Assembly (NCBI RefSeq): GCF_030216305.1
Contig: NZ_JASOKT010000005.1
Span: 34,111-98,110, forward strand
Direction: 5' to 3'
Length of the DNA: 64,000 nt
DNA from: Actinotignum timonense
GTDB taxonomy: Bacteria > Actinomycetota > Actinomycetes > Actinomycetales > Actinomycetaceae
The notes under the pieces: model-generated
Told to the model about the DNA's origin: nothing
What the model saw: only the letters and a program-made list of their open reading frames with translations
Database searches by the model: none
Shown: piece by piece, positions 1-8,608 of the stretch
Numbering within the stretch: position 1 is the stretch's first letter
How the letters are laid out: each line of letters opens with the position of its first letter
Made by a program: the position numbers and the translations under genes

Positions 1-1101
1 TTCGGGCTGGGCCGGCGTATAGGTGGGGCTGGCCACCGGGTGGGCCGGGCTCGCCACGGCTTCGACTTCTGGTTCGGGTTCGACCGGGGCCAGATCTTCG
101 ATGGGTTCCACGGTATCGTGCCCGGCGGGCACGCCATCCATCTGCAAAAGGTGGTCACGTGCCTCGTCGAAGCCCGCGGCAATCACCGTCACGCGCACCT
201 CGTCGCCAAGGGATTCATCGATAATCTGGCCAACGATAATATTCGCGTTCGGATCCACCGCTTCCTTGACCATCTTGGAAGCGGAGGCAAGCTCCTTCAT
301 ACCGAAGTCCGCACCGGCCAGGAAGGAAATAAGTACGCCGTGTGCACCGTCGATGGAGGCTTCCAGCAACGGGGAGGAGATGGCGCTTTCGGTGGCGCGC
401 ACCGCCCGATCTTCCCCGGAGGCCGAGCCAATACCCATGAGGGCGGTGCCCGCGTCCTTCATAATGGCCTTGACGTCCGCGAAGTCGAGGTTAACCAGAC
501 CCGGAATGGTAATAAGATCCGAAATTCCCTTGACGCCCGAGCGCAGCACCTCATCGGCGAGGTGGTAGGCCTCAATAATGGTGAGGTCTTCTTCGGCGAT
601 CTCCAGGAGGCGATCATTGGGGATAACAATGAGGGTATCCACCGCTTGACGCAGTTCCGCAATACCCATGGAGGCGTTATTGGCACGCTGGGCACCTTCA
701 AATTCAAAGGGACGGGTCACGACGCCGACAGTCAGCGCTCCCAAATCCCGAGCCACCTTGGCAACCACGGGGGCGGCACCGGTGCCGGTCCCTCCGCCTT
801 CACCAGCAGTGACGAACACCATATCCGCGCCTTCGAGGGCGCTTTGGATAACTTCCACGTTTTCTTCCGCGGCGCGCTTACCCACCGAGGGATCCGCACC
901 CGCTCCCAGGCCCTTAGAAACCTCGCGACCAATATCGAGTTTGGTTTCCGCTTCGGATTTCACCAGGGACTGCCCGTCGGTGTTAACGGCAATAAATTCC
1001 ACACCGGCAAGTCCGTCTTGAATCATACGGTCAACAGCGTTGACACCGCCCCCGCCGACCCCGATGACTTTGATATTGGCGGCGTTATTGACTACGGCCA
1101 T
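1..1101 (-). CDS. ftsZ: Cell division GTPase FtsZ (3' end outside window)
   Basis: Tubulin-like GTPase that polymerises into the Z-ring at midcell and recruits the divisome. The 367 visible residues start with an Ala-Val-Val-Asn N-terminus followed by a [10 protein letters not shown] stretch. The tubulin signature GGGTGTGA is at residues 102–109, and the T7 loop [10 protein letters not shown] that completes GTP hydrolysis is present. The visible 3' end is already in the Pro/Glu/Val-rich linker, so only the last linker residues and the C-terminal partner-binding peptide are missing. The ATG start is preceded by a strong GGGAGG ribosome binding site. It is the last gene of the division cluster in this window and is separated from ftsQ by 256 bp with its own candidate promoter, so it can be expressed independently of the mur genes. 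Confidence 0.98.
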   Translation of the reverse strand, partial: MAVVNNAANIKVIGVGGGGVNAVDRMIQDGLAGVEFIAVNTDGQSLVKSEAETKLDIGREVSKGLGAGADPSVGKRAAEENVEVIQSALEGADMVFVTAGEGGGTGTGAAPVVAKVARDLGALTVGVVTRPFEFEGAQRANNASMGIAELRQAVDTLIVIPNDRLLEIAEEDLTIIEAYHLADEVLRSGVKGISDLITIPGLVNLDFADVKAIMKDAGTALMGIGSASGEDRAVRATESAISSPLLEASIDGAHGVLISFLAGADFGMKELASASKMVKEAVDPNANIIVGQIIDESLGDEVRVTVIAAGFDEARDHLLQMDGVPAGHDTVEPIEDLAPVEPEPEVEAVASPAHPVASPTYTPAQPE

Positions 1102-1117
1102 GAGTTTTCCTCCCGAA

Positions 1118-1136
1118 CCTCAAGTAAAACTTGAGG
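1118..1136 (-). promoter_or_regulatory. Leader hairpin upstream of the ftsZ ribosome binding site
   Basis: A perfect 8-bp inverted repeat (CCTCAAGT / ACTTGAGG) with a three-base loop lies just 5' of the GGGAGG ribosome binding site of ftsZ. Read on the plus strand it is followed by five T, so it also resembles a short plus-strand terminator, although no plus-strand gene ends here. A role in ftsZ translation or mRNA stability is inference. Confidence 0.5.
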
Positions 1137-1160
1137 TTTTTCGTTCCTGACTTCGCGGAA

Positions 1161-1189
1161 AAGATAGTAGGTGAATGACAACGGTGCAA
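1161..1189 (-). promoter_or_regulatory. Candidate ftsZ promoter
   Basis: On the minus strand a TTGCAC box (1189–1184) is followed after exactly 17 bp by TATCTT (1166–1161). This fits the housekeeping sigma-factor spacing and the TAnnnT -10 form seen elsewhere in the window. It would give a leader of roughly 50 nt that contains the hairpin. Confidence 0.5.
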
Positions 1190-1242
1190 TTCCCCGCGCT
1201 GGTGTGTTGCGAAGTGGTTTGCTCTGCTGGGTCGAAATCGGG

Positions 1243-1347
1243 TGGAACGATACTGCAGTGGGGCACTACGGTGCGGGAATAGCCTGGAACGGTGCGCGAT
1301 TCGTATGGAACGGTGCGATGGCGCCGTGGAACGGTGCGGTAGCCGAG
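1243..1347. repeat. 21-bp tandem repeat between ftsQ and ftsZ
   Basis: Five degenerate 21-bp units begin at 1243, 1264, 1285, 1306 and 1327. Three of them start with an identical TGGAACGGTGCG and the other two keep part of it in phase. The array occupies most of the ftsQ–ftsZ gap, upstream of the candidate ftsZ promoter. Open frames across it encode repetitive Trp-Asn-Gly-Ala peptides and do not look like a gene. Confidence 0.75.
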
Positions 1348-1357
1348 TGGTTCAGGA

Positions 1358-2248
1358 TTAATGAACGACGACGGCGGTGGGCTCTGACACGTCGTACACC
1401 TGGCCAGGAACGGTAATCACGGTGGCCAGTGCTGCCGCTTTCAGATCGAAGCGCTGAGCATCCCCCCAGATCACTTTCTGCCCGGAGTTGAGATCGAGTC
1501 CGACCCGCCCGCTATCGCTCACCGATACCCCGGCTACCTGAGCCCTCACATCGTCCTTGAGACTGGCCAGCACATCAAGGGCGATGCGGATACCAGGGCC
1601 GTCACTACCATCCTCGGAGCGAGTGGCCGGCCCGGGACTCAGGCTCACGCGCGGGAGACTGGCTTCCACCTCGGGGAGAACCGGGAAGCTCACGCCGTCC
1701 CGATCCATGGCGGAGCATCCTCCTTTGCCCACCAGGCAGGCCACCGGTTCACGCACGGTGAGGGTGACCTCGAGTCCGTGGAGGTAGCTGCGGCGCAGCT
1801 GCGCTTCTTTAATGGGTGGGAATTGGGTGCTCAGGTCAGTGGCGAGAGCTTCGGTATCCAGGCGTGGAAGCGGGATTCCCGAGCGTTCGGCGAGGGCGGC
1901 GGTGACGTCTTCCGCCGTCACCGCCGCGTTCGCGGGGATACCCGAAACGGTAATATCGCTGGCCCGCAAGGCCAGCAGCGGGCTAAAGAAAATCACCCAG
2001 GCCAGGGCGGCAAGCGCGGCGAGTACCGCACCAACCACCCCGAGGCGCCGCCAGCGTACCCGGCGTTTCTCTGAAGCTTTTTCTTCGAGGCGCTCGTCCA
2101 GGGATACCGTGGTGGTGCTCCCTAGGTCGGCTAGCGGGGCGTCGCCGTCGTCGTACACCACCGGGGCGGTGGCGGCGGTGGGAACGTAGGTGATCTCCGC
2201 GTGCGGATTGATATCGCGCGCGGAGCGGCGCCGGGATGGTTCTTTCAC
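1358..2248 (-). CDS. ftsQ: Cell division protein FtsQ
   Basis: Bitopic divisome protein (296 aa) that links early and late division proteins and binds the FtsB/FtsL pair outside the membrane. A hydrophilic, Arg-rich cytoplasmic N-terminus of about 65 residues is followed by one transmembrane segment (about 68–90). A POTRA-type domain follows (about 92–165), beginning with the ALRASDITVSGI pattern, and then the beta-rich FtsQ domain. The GTG start overlaps the murC stop as GTGA, so translation is probably coupled. The sequence is diverged, as is normal for FtsQ, and the call rests on architecture plus its place between murC and ftsZ. Confidence 0.9.
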   Translation of the reverse strand: MKEPSRRRSARDINPHAEITYVPTAATAPVVYDDGDAPLADLGSTTTVSLDERLEEKASEKRRVRWRRLGVVGAVLAALAALAWVIFFSPLLALRASDITVSGIPANAAVTAEDVTAALAERSGIPLPRLDTEALATDLSTQFPPIKEAQLRRSYLHGLEVTLTVREPVACLVGKGGCSAMDRDGVSFPVLPEVEASLPRVSLSPGPATRSEDGSDGPGIRIALDVLASLKDDVRAQVAGVSVSDSGRVGLDLNSGQKVIWGDAQRFDLKAAALATVITVPGQVYDVSEPTAVVVH

Positions 2249-3600
2249 CGCGCCGTCCCCTCCTCCAGTGCCGCCAGGATCTCGGGCCCCAGTGCGGTGA
2301 CATCGCCAGCACCCATGGTGAGGAGCAGATCCCCCGGCTTCGCGCTCGCTGCGAGCGCCCGCGCGGCCTCATGTTTATCGGCAATAAAATGCCCGGCGCC
2401 TCCCATGCGGGAAGTGATCATATCGCCCTCGATGCCGTCGAAAGGCGTTTCACGGGCCCCGTATACGGCGGTAACAATGGCGGTATCCGCCAGTTCGAGA
2501 GCGGTAGCGAAACGATCCGCGAAATTGCGGGTGCGTGAATACAGGTGCGGTTGGAAAAGAACTCGCACGCTGCCCTGCCCGGCCTCGGCGCGGGCGGCGC
2601 GTAAGGTGGCTTCCACTTCGGTGGGATGGTGGGCGTAGTCATCAAAGAGGCGCACTCCCCCAGCCTCGCCACGCAGCTCAAAACGCCGCCCCGTTCCGGT
2701 AAAAGCCGCCAGCCCGCGGGCCATATCCGCCAGGCTCACGCCCAGTTCTATACCGGCGGCGGCCGCTCCGGCCGCGTTGAGTTCGTTATGGGATCCGGGA
2801 ACCTGGAGGGAGAGCGGCGCGCAGCTTTCCCCGCACCGTAACGCCCCGTCCTCGAGGGCCACGTGAGCTTCCACGCCAGGGAGCGCGGCGCCACGCCCGT
2901 AGCTGACCACCCGGATACCTTCGCTTACCGCTTGAGCGCCTAAGCGGTGCGCACCGGCGTCGTCGCCGCACACGATGAGGAGCCCGCCGGGGACGATGCA
3001 ACGCGCGAATTCCGCGAAGGCTTCTTCGAAAGCTTCCCGGCTGCCGTAATGGTCGAGGTGATCGGGTTCGACGTTGGTGACCAGGGCGATACGGGGCTGG
3101 TAGTTGAGGAAGGAAGCATCGGATTCATCGGCTTCGGCAACGAGGACCTTCCCGGTGCCCAGGTGGCCTCCGGAGCCGTGCCCGCGCACGCTCCCGCCAA
3201 TCGCCCAGGACGGCGCCTGGCCGGCCTCCTCCAGTGCCACCGCGAGCATCGCCGACGTGGTGGTTTTCCCGTGCGCACCGGCCACCGCCACAAAATCGCG
3301 ATCCCCGCTCGCGAGGGCGAGAGCTTGGGAGCGGTGGATGACGCGGGCACCGAGCTGGCGGGCCCGGGCGAGCTCGGGGTTATCTTCCCGGATGGCGGAA
3401 GAGATCGCCACGAGGGTATCGGCGCTGAGGCGCTCCGGTTCCGTTCCGATCCACAGGGTGATGCCGGAATCCGCCAGGCGCTGCGTGGTGGCCGAGGCGC
3501 GGGCATCGGACCCGGTCACGGTCCAGCCTTCGGCGTGGAGCAGATCGGCGATCACGCTCATGCCTGCCCCGCCGATGCCGATGAGATGGATATGGGTCAC
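2245..3600 (-). CDS. murC: UDP-N-acetylmuramate–L-alanine ligase MurC
   Basis: Cytoplasmic Mur ligase (451 aa) that adds L-alanine to UDP-MurNAc, the first amino acid of the peptidoglycan stem peptide. The N-terminus carries the HLIGIGGAGMS nucleotide-binding loop typical of MurC. The ATP-binding motif GAHGKTTT and the central NVEPDHLDHY stretch follow, then the C-terminal DYAHHPTE motif. The GTG start at 3600 overlaps the murG stop as GTGA. A long in-frame extension upstream has no MurC similarity and is rejected. The C-terminus ends at the start of ftsQ. Confidence 0.97.
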   Translation of the reverse strand: MTHIHLIGIGGAGMSVIADLLHAEGWTVTGSDARASATTQRLADSGITLWIGTEPERLSADTLVAISSAIREDNPELARARQLGARVIHRSQALALASGDRDFVAVAGAHGKTTTSAMLAVALEEAGQAPSWAIGGSVRGHGSGGHLGTGKVLVAEADESDASFLNYQPRIALVTNVEPDHLDHYGSREAFEEAFAEFARCIVPGGLLIVCGDDAGAHRLGAQAVSEGIRVVSYGRGAALPGVEAHVALEDGALRCGESCAPLSLQVPGSHNELNAAGAAAAGIELGVSLADMARGLAAFTGTGRRFELRGEAGGVRLFDDYAHHPTEVEATLRAARAEAGQGSVRVLFQPHLYSRTRNFADRFATALELADTAIVTAVYGARETPFDGIEGDMITSRMGGAGHFIADKHEAARALAASAKPGDLLLTMGAGDVTALGPEILAALEEGTAR

Positions 3601-4688
3601 CTGAGAACCTCCTCGATAAGATCGGCGAGCCGGGCTGCGCCGTCGGCCGGACAGATGGCGCGCGAGGCCTGGGCCATGCGGGTGCGGGTGGATGCATCGG
3701 TGACGATGTCCAGCACGGTGCTCACCGAATCGGCAGTGAACTGGGCATTCGGGATGAGCAGCGCCCCGCCGGCAGCTACGACATCCGCGGCGTTGCGCGC
3801 CTGTTCCCCGTTGCCGATGGGGAGCGGAACGAAGACGGCGGGGATACCCAAGGCGGAGACTTCCGCGACGGTGCCGGCCCCGGCGCGGCACACCACGGTA
3901 TCGGCCACCGCGTAGGCGAGTTCCATTTCTTCCAGGTAGTCGAGCACGTGGTAGCTGGGGATGGTGGCTGCGGTGCGCTGGGCCGCTGCGGCTTTACCCC
4001 GCCCGGTGAGGTGGAGTACCTGCACGCCGGCGGCAGCAAAGCGGGGCGCGGCGGCGGTCATCACGTCATTGAGGTGCGCGGCGCCCAGGGAACCCCCGGT
4101 GACAACGAGGGTGGGTAGCCCCGGATCCAGGCCGAGGCGCGCCGCGGCGGCGGTGCGTGCTGCTGCCCTATCGGCACTGGCCAGGGCTGCGATGGCGGGG
4201 CGTAGCGGCAGCCCGACGGTGCGGGTGATGCCGCGCGCGGCGCGCAGCGGCGTGGAGGGGAAGGTGAGGGCGACAGCGGCCGCGCCCCGTGCCCCGAGTT
4301 TGTTGGCCAGGCCCGGTAGCGCATTTTGTTCGTGCACCACTACCGGGATGCCGGCCCGGCGGGCCGCGGCGTAGACGGGGGTGGAGGCGAAACCTCCGAA
4401 ACCAACTGCCAGCTCGGCTCCGGCCGCGGTGAGGATACGGCGAGCTTGACGTATCGCCCGCGGGAAAGCCACGGGGAAACGTAGCGCGTCCTTATCGGGA
4501 CGGCGCGGGAACGGTGCGCGTTCCACGGTGGCGAAATCGAAGCCGCTGGCGGGAACGAGGTCCTTTTCCATGCCGGTGGCGGTGCCGACCACGAGGATAC
4601 GGTGCCCGCGCCCGGCGAGTTCGTGGGCGGTGGCCAGTAGCGGATTGACGTGCCCGGCGGTTCCTCCGCCGGCGAGCACTAGTGTCAC
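3597..4688 (-). CDS. murG: UDP-GlcNAc:lipid I N-acetylglucosaminyltransferase MurG
   Basis: Peripheral membrane glycosyltransferase (363 aa) that converts lipid I to lipid II. It is a GT-B fold enzyme: the N-terminal glycine loop is LAGGGTAGHVNP and the second domain has TGGSLGAAHLND. The donor-site region contains CRAGAGTVAE and ends in PLPIGNGEQARNA. The GTG start (4688) overlaps the ftsW stop by four bases. Much longer upstream frames lack similarity to the family and are not used. Confidence 0.97.
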   Translation of the reverse strand: MTLVLAGGGTAGHVNPLLATAHELAGRGHRILVVGTATGMEKDLVPASGFDFATVERAPFPRRPDKDALRFPVAFPRAIRQARRILTAAGAELAVGFGGFASTPVYAAARRAGIPVVVHEQNALPGLANKLGARGAAAVALTFPSTPLRAARGITRTVGLPLRPAIAALASADRAAARTAAAARLGLDPGLPTLVVTGGSLGAAHLNDVMTAAAPRFAAAGVQVLHLTGRGKAAAAQRTAATIPSYHVLDYLEEMELAYAVADTVVCRAGAGTVAEVSALGIPAVFVPLPIGNGEQARNAADVVAAGGALLIPNAQFTADSVSTVLDIVTDASTRTRMAQASRAICPADGAARLADLIEEVLR

Positions 4689-5923
4689 GAAGTCCTCCTG
4701 ATAACTGCGCGCACCCGGCCCGCGAGTGAGCTGGAGCGCCGGAATGATTCTTTCACGCCCGGGACCGCCAGAGCTGCCGCCACGCAAACTCCCACCGCCA
4801 TGAGGCAGGAGATCACGGAGGAGCCGCCCTGGCTCATGAAGGGCAGCGGCACTCCGAAAACGGGCAGCAGGCCGGTAACGACGAACATATTTGCCACAGC
4901 CTGTCCGCATAGCCATAGGGTGGCTCCTCCGGCCACGAAACGGCCGAAACGGTGCGGGTGGTACATGCAGATGGTGAGAAGGGCGTAGCCGATGGTGCCG
5001 AGCAACACAATGACGACGGCGCATCCGAAGAAACCGAGTTCTTCTCCCACCACCGCGAAGATGAAGTCAGTATGTGCTTCGGCGAGGTTCCCAGGCCATT
5101 TTTCAATTCCGGTGCCCAGACCGGAGCCGCCCGGCCCCCCGGAGCCGAAAGCCCAGAGCGCGTAATCAGCCTGGGAGGGTGTTTGCCCGGTGGGAAGCGT
5201 GAAGAGATTTTGGAAGAAGTCTTGGATGCGGGTGATGCGCGACCGGCTAGAGAAAATAAGCACGACGACGAGGAAGAAGCCCAGCGCCCCGCTGATAAGG
5301 AAATAGCGCCCCGGGAAGCCGGCCATCCAGAACATTCCCACGCCGATGAGAAGGAAAATGAGGGCGGTTCCCATATCGCCACCCACGAGCACCGCACCGA
5401 TAGACGCGCCGGTGATGCCAATGGGGCCACTCCAATCGGAGAGCTGGAAGTGGGCGCCTTGCACCATGCGCCCGAGCACCGCGGCCAGGGCCACCACCAT
5501 GGCGAGTTTGAGGAATTCGGAGGGCTGGAGCCGGATGGGGCCGAAGGCAATCCAGTTGCGGTTACCGGCAACAGAGGCACCCAGCGGGCTGAGCACGAGG
5601 AGCTGCAAAAGGATCCCGAAGCCGAGGGCCAGGCCCCACAGGCGCTGGAAAACAGCGAGGGGAATACGCGCGCAGATCACCGCCAAAACGGTGCCGATGG
5701 CGGCGTAGGCCATCTGGAGGTAAGCGGAGCGGAACAGGTTGGGGCCGTCTTCGTATTCGGCGCGTACCGCCCCGGGGGTGATGGCGGAAAACACCATGAG
5801 GAGCCCGAGGAGAGTGAGAATCGCGGTGGCCACCACGAGGAGGAGGATGGAACGGTGCATGACGTTGCGCACGCGTTCCTCCGGGACGCTCGGTGCCTGC
5901 GGCTTCTCAGTTCGCTCACGCAT
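4685..5923 (-). CDS. ftsW: Septal peptidoglycan glycosyltransferase FtsW
   Basis: Polytopic SEDS-family membrane enzyme (412 aa) that polymerises lipid II at the septum together with the transpeptidase FtsI encoded upstream. About ten hydrophobic segments are visible. Conserved family stretches are GNRNWI, QPSEFLKLA, GGDMGTAL, AEAHTDFIFAVVGEE and GVPLPFMSQGGSS. The N-terminus is hydrophilic (about 30 residues). The ATG at 5923 lies inside the end of murD (ATGCGTGA, 8-bp overlap), which supports this start over the longer open frame. Confidence 0.96.
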   Translation of the reverse strand: MRERTEKPQAPSVPEERVRNVMHRSILLLVVATAILTLLGLLMVFSAITPGAVRAEYEDGPNLFRSAYLQMAYAAIGTVLAVICARIPLAVFQRLWGLALGFGILLQLLVLSPLGASVAGNRNWIAFGPIRLQPSEFLKLAMVVALAAVLGRMVQGAHFQLSDWSGPIGITGASIGAVLVGGDMGTALIFLLIGVGMFWMAGFPGRYFLISGALGFFLVVVLIFSSRSRITRIQDFFQNLFTLPTGQTPSQADYALWAFGSGGPGGSGLGTGIEKWPGNLAEAHTDFIFAVVGEELGFFGCAVVIVLLGTIGYALLTICMYHPHRFGRFVAGGATLWLCGQAVANMFVVTGLLPVFGVPLPFMSQGGSSVISCLMAVGVCVAAALAVPGVKESFRRSSSLAGRVRAVIRRTS

Positions 5924-7526
5924 GACGCGCCTCCGTGGCGCTATCCGCTGCACCGTTATCCTGCACCGTCTCCTCCGTCGGGGCACCGTCCCCCGCCGAA
6001 GTGCTGCCCGCTGCCGGGGCACCGTCCCCCGTTACAGCACTGCCTTCCGACGGTGCGGGCAGGGCGCGCACCGCGGCGGCGAAACGATCACCGCGATCCG
6101 CGTAGGAGGTGAATTGGTCCATGGAGGCACTGGCGGGAGCCAGCATGACGGTATCCCCCGTCTGTGCGTAGCGCGAGGCAGCCAGCACCGCGCGCGCCAT
6201 AGGTTCGGAGGCCGCCGGATCGATATACGTGACGGGGAGGTTAGCGCCGTCCAGGGCCGCGTGCCAAGGTTCTTGATTCACGCCAATAACAACGACGGCG
6301 CGCAGCCTGTCCCGGACCTGTGCCACAAGGGATTCAAAGCGGGCACCCTTGGGTTGCCCACCCACAATCCACACGCAGGTACCCTCCGCCAGCGCGGAGA
6401 CGGAGGCGAGGGCGGCGTGGGCATTGGTGGCTTTGGAATCGTCCACGTAGCGCACCCCGGCGCGTTCGCTCACCGTCTCAATGCGGTGGTGGCCCGGGCG
6501 CATATGCTGGAGGCCGGCGCGCACCACCTCCGCGGGAATATCAATGGCCCGGGTGAGGGCCACGGCGGCCAGGGCGTCCCAGATGAGGTGGCGCGGCAGC
6601 GCCGCGGTGGTGGGAGCCAGCTGGGCGACGTCGTTCAACGAAGCGATCTCCACGGCGCTAGTCCACCGTTGCTTTCCGTAGGCACGGTCCACGATGAGGC
6701 CGTCCACGATGCCGATCTGCCCGACGGCGGGAATGCCGGTGGTGATGCCAATGGCGCGCGCACCTTCGCGCACGTCCGCGCCATCGACCATGCTCTGGAC
6801 GGTGCTATCGCCCACCGGGTAGACCGCGGCGGTGCGCACATGTTCGTAAATACGGGCTTTCGCGGCGGCGTAGGCGGCGCGGCTGCCGTGCCATTCGAGA
6901 TGGTCGTCGGCGATATTGAGGCAGATGCTGGCGGCCGGCTCCATGGTGTGGGTGGTGCGCAGCTGGAAGGAAGAAAGCTCCAGCGCGAAGGCACGCGGAG
7001 TATCCGGGCCGGTGGCGCTCACGGCTGCGACAGCGGGATTGCCGACGTTCCCGATGGGTTCGGCCCCTAGGTGCGCGGCGCGCAAAATATGGGCCGCCAT
7101 GGTTACCGTGGTGGTTTTGCCATTGGTACCGGTGACGGCGAGCCACGGGGCGGCGTGCCCCGCACCGTCATGGGTGCGCAGGCGCCAGGCTAGTTCAATT
7201 TCAGACCACAATTCGATGCCGTGGTCGGCGGACGTAGTAAAAAGCGGGCCGATTTCGGGTATGGCGGGGGCGGGGATAATGACGTCGGGCCGCCACGCCA
7301 GCACTTTGCGCGCCAGTTCGGCCGGGGTCGGGTCGCTCCCGCCGGTATCCACGGGGAGCGCGGTGACCGCCCCGAGCTTAGTAATATCGGCGTCCCATAC
7401 GCTCACACGCGCCTCGGTGAGCTCGGTCAGTGCCCGCGCGCAGGCCCGCCCTGATTTCCCTAAACCGACGACGGCGATACGGCGCCCTGCCAGTTCCGCC
7501 GCGCCCGGATGTTGCCACTCACTCAT
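5916..7526 (-). CDS. murD: UDP-MurNAc-L-alanine–D-glutamate ligase MurD
   Basis: Cytoplasmic Mur ligase (536 aa) adding D-glutamate as the second residue of the stem peptide. The N-terminal Rossmann domain has VVGLGKSGRA. The ATP loop is VTGTNGKTTT, with NIADDHLEWHGS in the central domain and VDDSKATN in the C-terminal domain. The ATG overlaps the mraY stop (ATGA). The last 50 or so residues form a low-complexity Gly/Ala/Asp/Thr tail that MurD normally lacks. It is encoded by GCACCGT-like repeats and makes this protein longer than the usual 440–490 residues. Confidence 0.96.
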   Translation of the reverse strand: MSEWQHPGAAELAGRRIAVVGLGKSGRACARALTELTEARVSVWDADITKLGAVTALPVDTGGSDPTPAELARKVLAWRPDVIIPAPAIPEIGPLFTTSADHGIELWSEIELAWRLRTHDGAGHAAPWLAVTGTNGKTTTVTMAAHILRAAHLGAEPIGNVGNPAVAAVSATGPDTPRAFALELSSFQLRTTHTMEPAASICLNIADDHLEWHGSRAAYAAAKARIYEHVRTAAVYPVGDSTVQSMVDGADVREGARAIGITTGIPAVGQIGIVDGLIVDRAYGKQRWTSAVEIASLNDVAQLAPTTAALPRHLIWDALAAVALTRAIDIPAEVVRAGLQHMRPGHHRIETVSERAGVRYVDDSKATNAHAALASVSALAEGTCVWIVGGQPKGARFESLVAQVRDRLRAVVVIGVNQEPWHAALDGANLPVTYIDPAASEPMARAVLAASRYAQTGDTVMLAPASASMDQFTSYADRGDRFAAAVRALPAPSEGSAVTGDGAPAAGSTSAGDGAPTEETVQDNGAADSATEARHA

Positions 7527-8608
7527 CTTTGCATCAACCACTCAGCGTAAAAAATACCCAGGGCGATAAAGCCGCACAGGGCTTGGATCACCCAGAAGCG
7601 CACCACAACCGTGACTTCGTTCCACCCTTTGAGTTCGAAATGGTGGTGGATGGGTGCCATGCGGAATACCCGTTTTCGTGTCATTTTGAAGACGCCCACT
7701 TGGACTACGTCGGAGATGACTTCTAGCAGGTAGAGCCCACCAATGAGCACGGCGAGGAATTCGGTGTGGGTGTAGATGGACATTCCCGCGAAGACACCGC
7801 CCAGGGCGAGGGAACCGGTATCCCCCATGAAAATTTGGGCCGGTGAAGTGTTCCACCAGAGGAATCCGATAAGCGCTCCGACGAGGGCCACCGCGATGAT
7901 ATTGAGATCGCGCGGGTCGCGGATGGGGTAGCACCCGGGGGCGGCGTCCACGAGCCCGTAGCAGGGGTGGTTGCTTTGCCACATGGTGATGAGGGTGTAG
8001 ACCCCGAAAGCGATGATGGAGGCACCGGTGGATAGGCCGTCCAGGCCATCGGTGAGATTGACGGCATTGGACCAGGCGGTGATAAGGAAATTCGCCCAGA
8101 TAATGAAGAGGATAATGCCGACGGCGGTACCGGCGAAGGCGAGACTCAGGCCGGTATCGCGCACGTGGGAAATGCGCATCGATGCCGGGGTTCGGTTGTT
8201 TTCATCCGCGAACATGAGGGAAAGCACCGCGAAGGCCACGCCGACAATCCCCAGGCCCGCGATTTTCGCCCAGGGGGTGAGCCCCAGGCTTTGTTTGCGG
8301 GAAATCTTGGTGAAATCATCGGCGAAGCCTACGCCCGCCATGCCGATCATGAGGCCGAGGAGGAGGATTCCGGACATTCCCGGGCTGCGCCCCGCTCCGA
8401 TATTGCCCACCAGGTAACCGATAACAACCGCCGCCACGATGGCCAGGCCTCCCATGGTGGGGGTGCCGCGCTTGACGAGGTGCGAGGTGGGGCCGTCCTG
8501 GCGGATGAATTGGCCGAATTGTTTGCGCACGAGGAAGCGGATGAGAAGAGGGGTCCCGAATAGCGTGACGAGAAGCGAGACCGCAAAAGCGATAATAAGC
8601 GCGAGCAC
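7523..8608 (-). CDS. mraY: Phospho-MurNAc-pentapeptide transferase MraY
   Basis: Integral membrane enzyme (361 aa) that transfers phospho-MurNAc-pentapeptide to undecaprenyl phosphate, forming lipid I. About ten transmembrane segments are visible. Family motifs are GTPTMGG near residue 50, the acidic FADDFTK, NAVNLTDGLDGLS, GDTGSLALGG and the APIHHHFEL loop. The GTG start at 8608 shares one base with the murF stop (TAGTG). An upstream ATG would add eleven residues inside murF and is less likely. Confidence 0.97.
   Translation of the reverse strand: MLALIIAFAVSLLVTLFGTPLLIRFLVRKQFGQFIRQDGPTSHLVKRGTPTMGGLAIVAAVVIGYLVGNIGAGRSPGMSGILLLGLMIGMAGVGFADDFTKISRKQSLGLTPWAKIAGLGIVGVAFAVLSLMFADENNRTPASMRISHVRDTGLSLAFAGTAVGIILFIIWANFLITAWSNAVNLTDGLDGLSTGASIIAFGVYTLITMWQSNHPCYGLVDAAPGCYPIRDPRDLNIIAVALVGALIGFLWWNTSPAQIFMGDTGSLALGGVFAGMSIYTHTEFLAVLIGGLYLLEVISDVVQVGVFKMTRKRVFRMAPIHHHFELKGWNEVTVVVRFWVIQALCGFIALGIFYAEWLMQR

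Noticed and set aside
1171..1416. Small plus-strand frame with repeated Trp-Asn-Gly-Ala
   Set aside because: It is the translation of the 21-bp tandem repeat and runs into ftsQ; no ribosome binding site.
3601..3891. N-terminal extension of murC to an upstream ATG
   Set aside because: The extra residues lie inside murG, have no MurC similarity, and the GTG at 3600 makes the GTGA overlap seen at other junctions.
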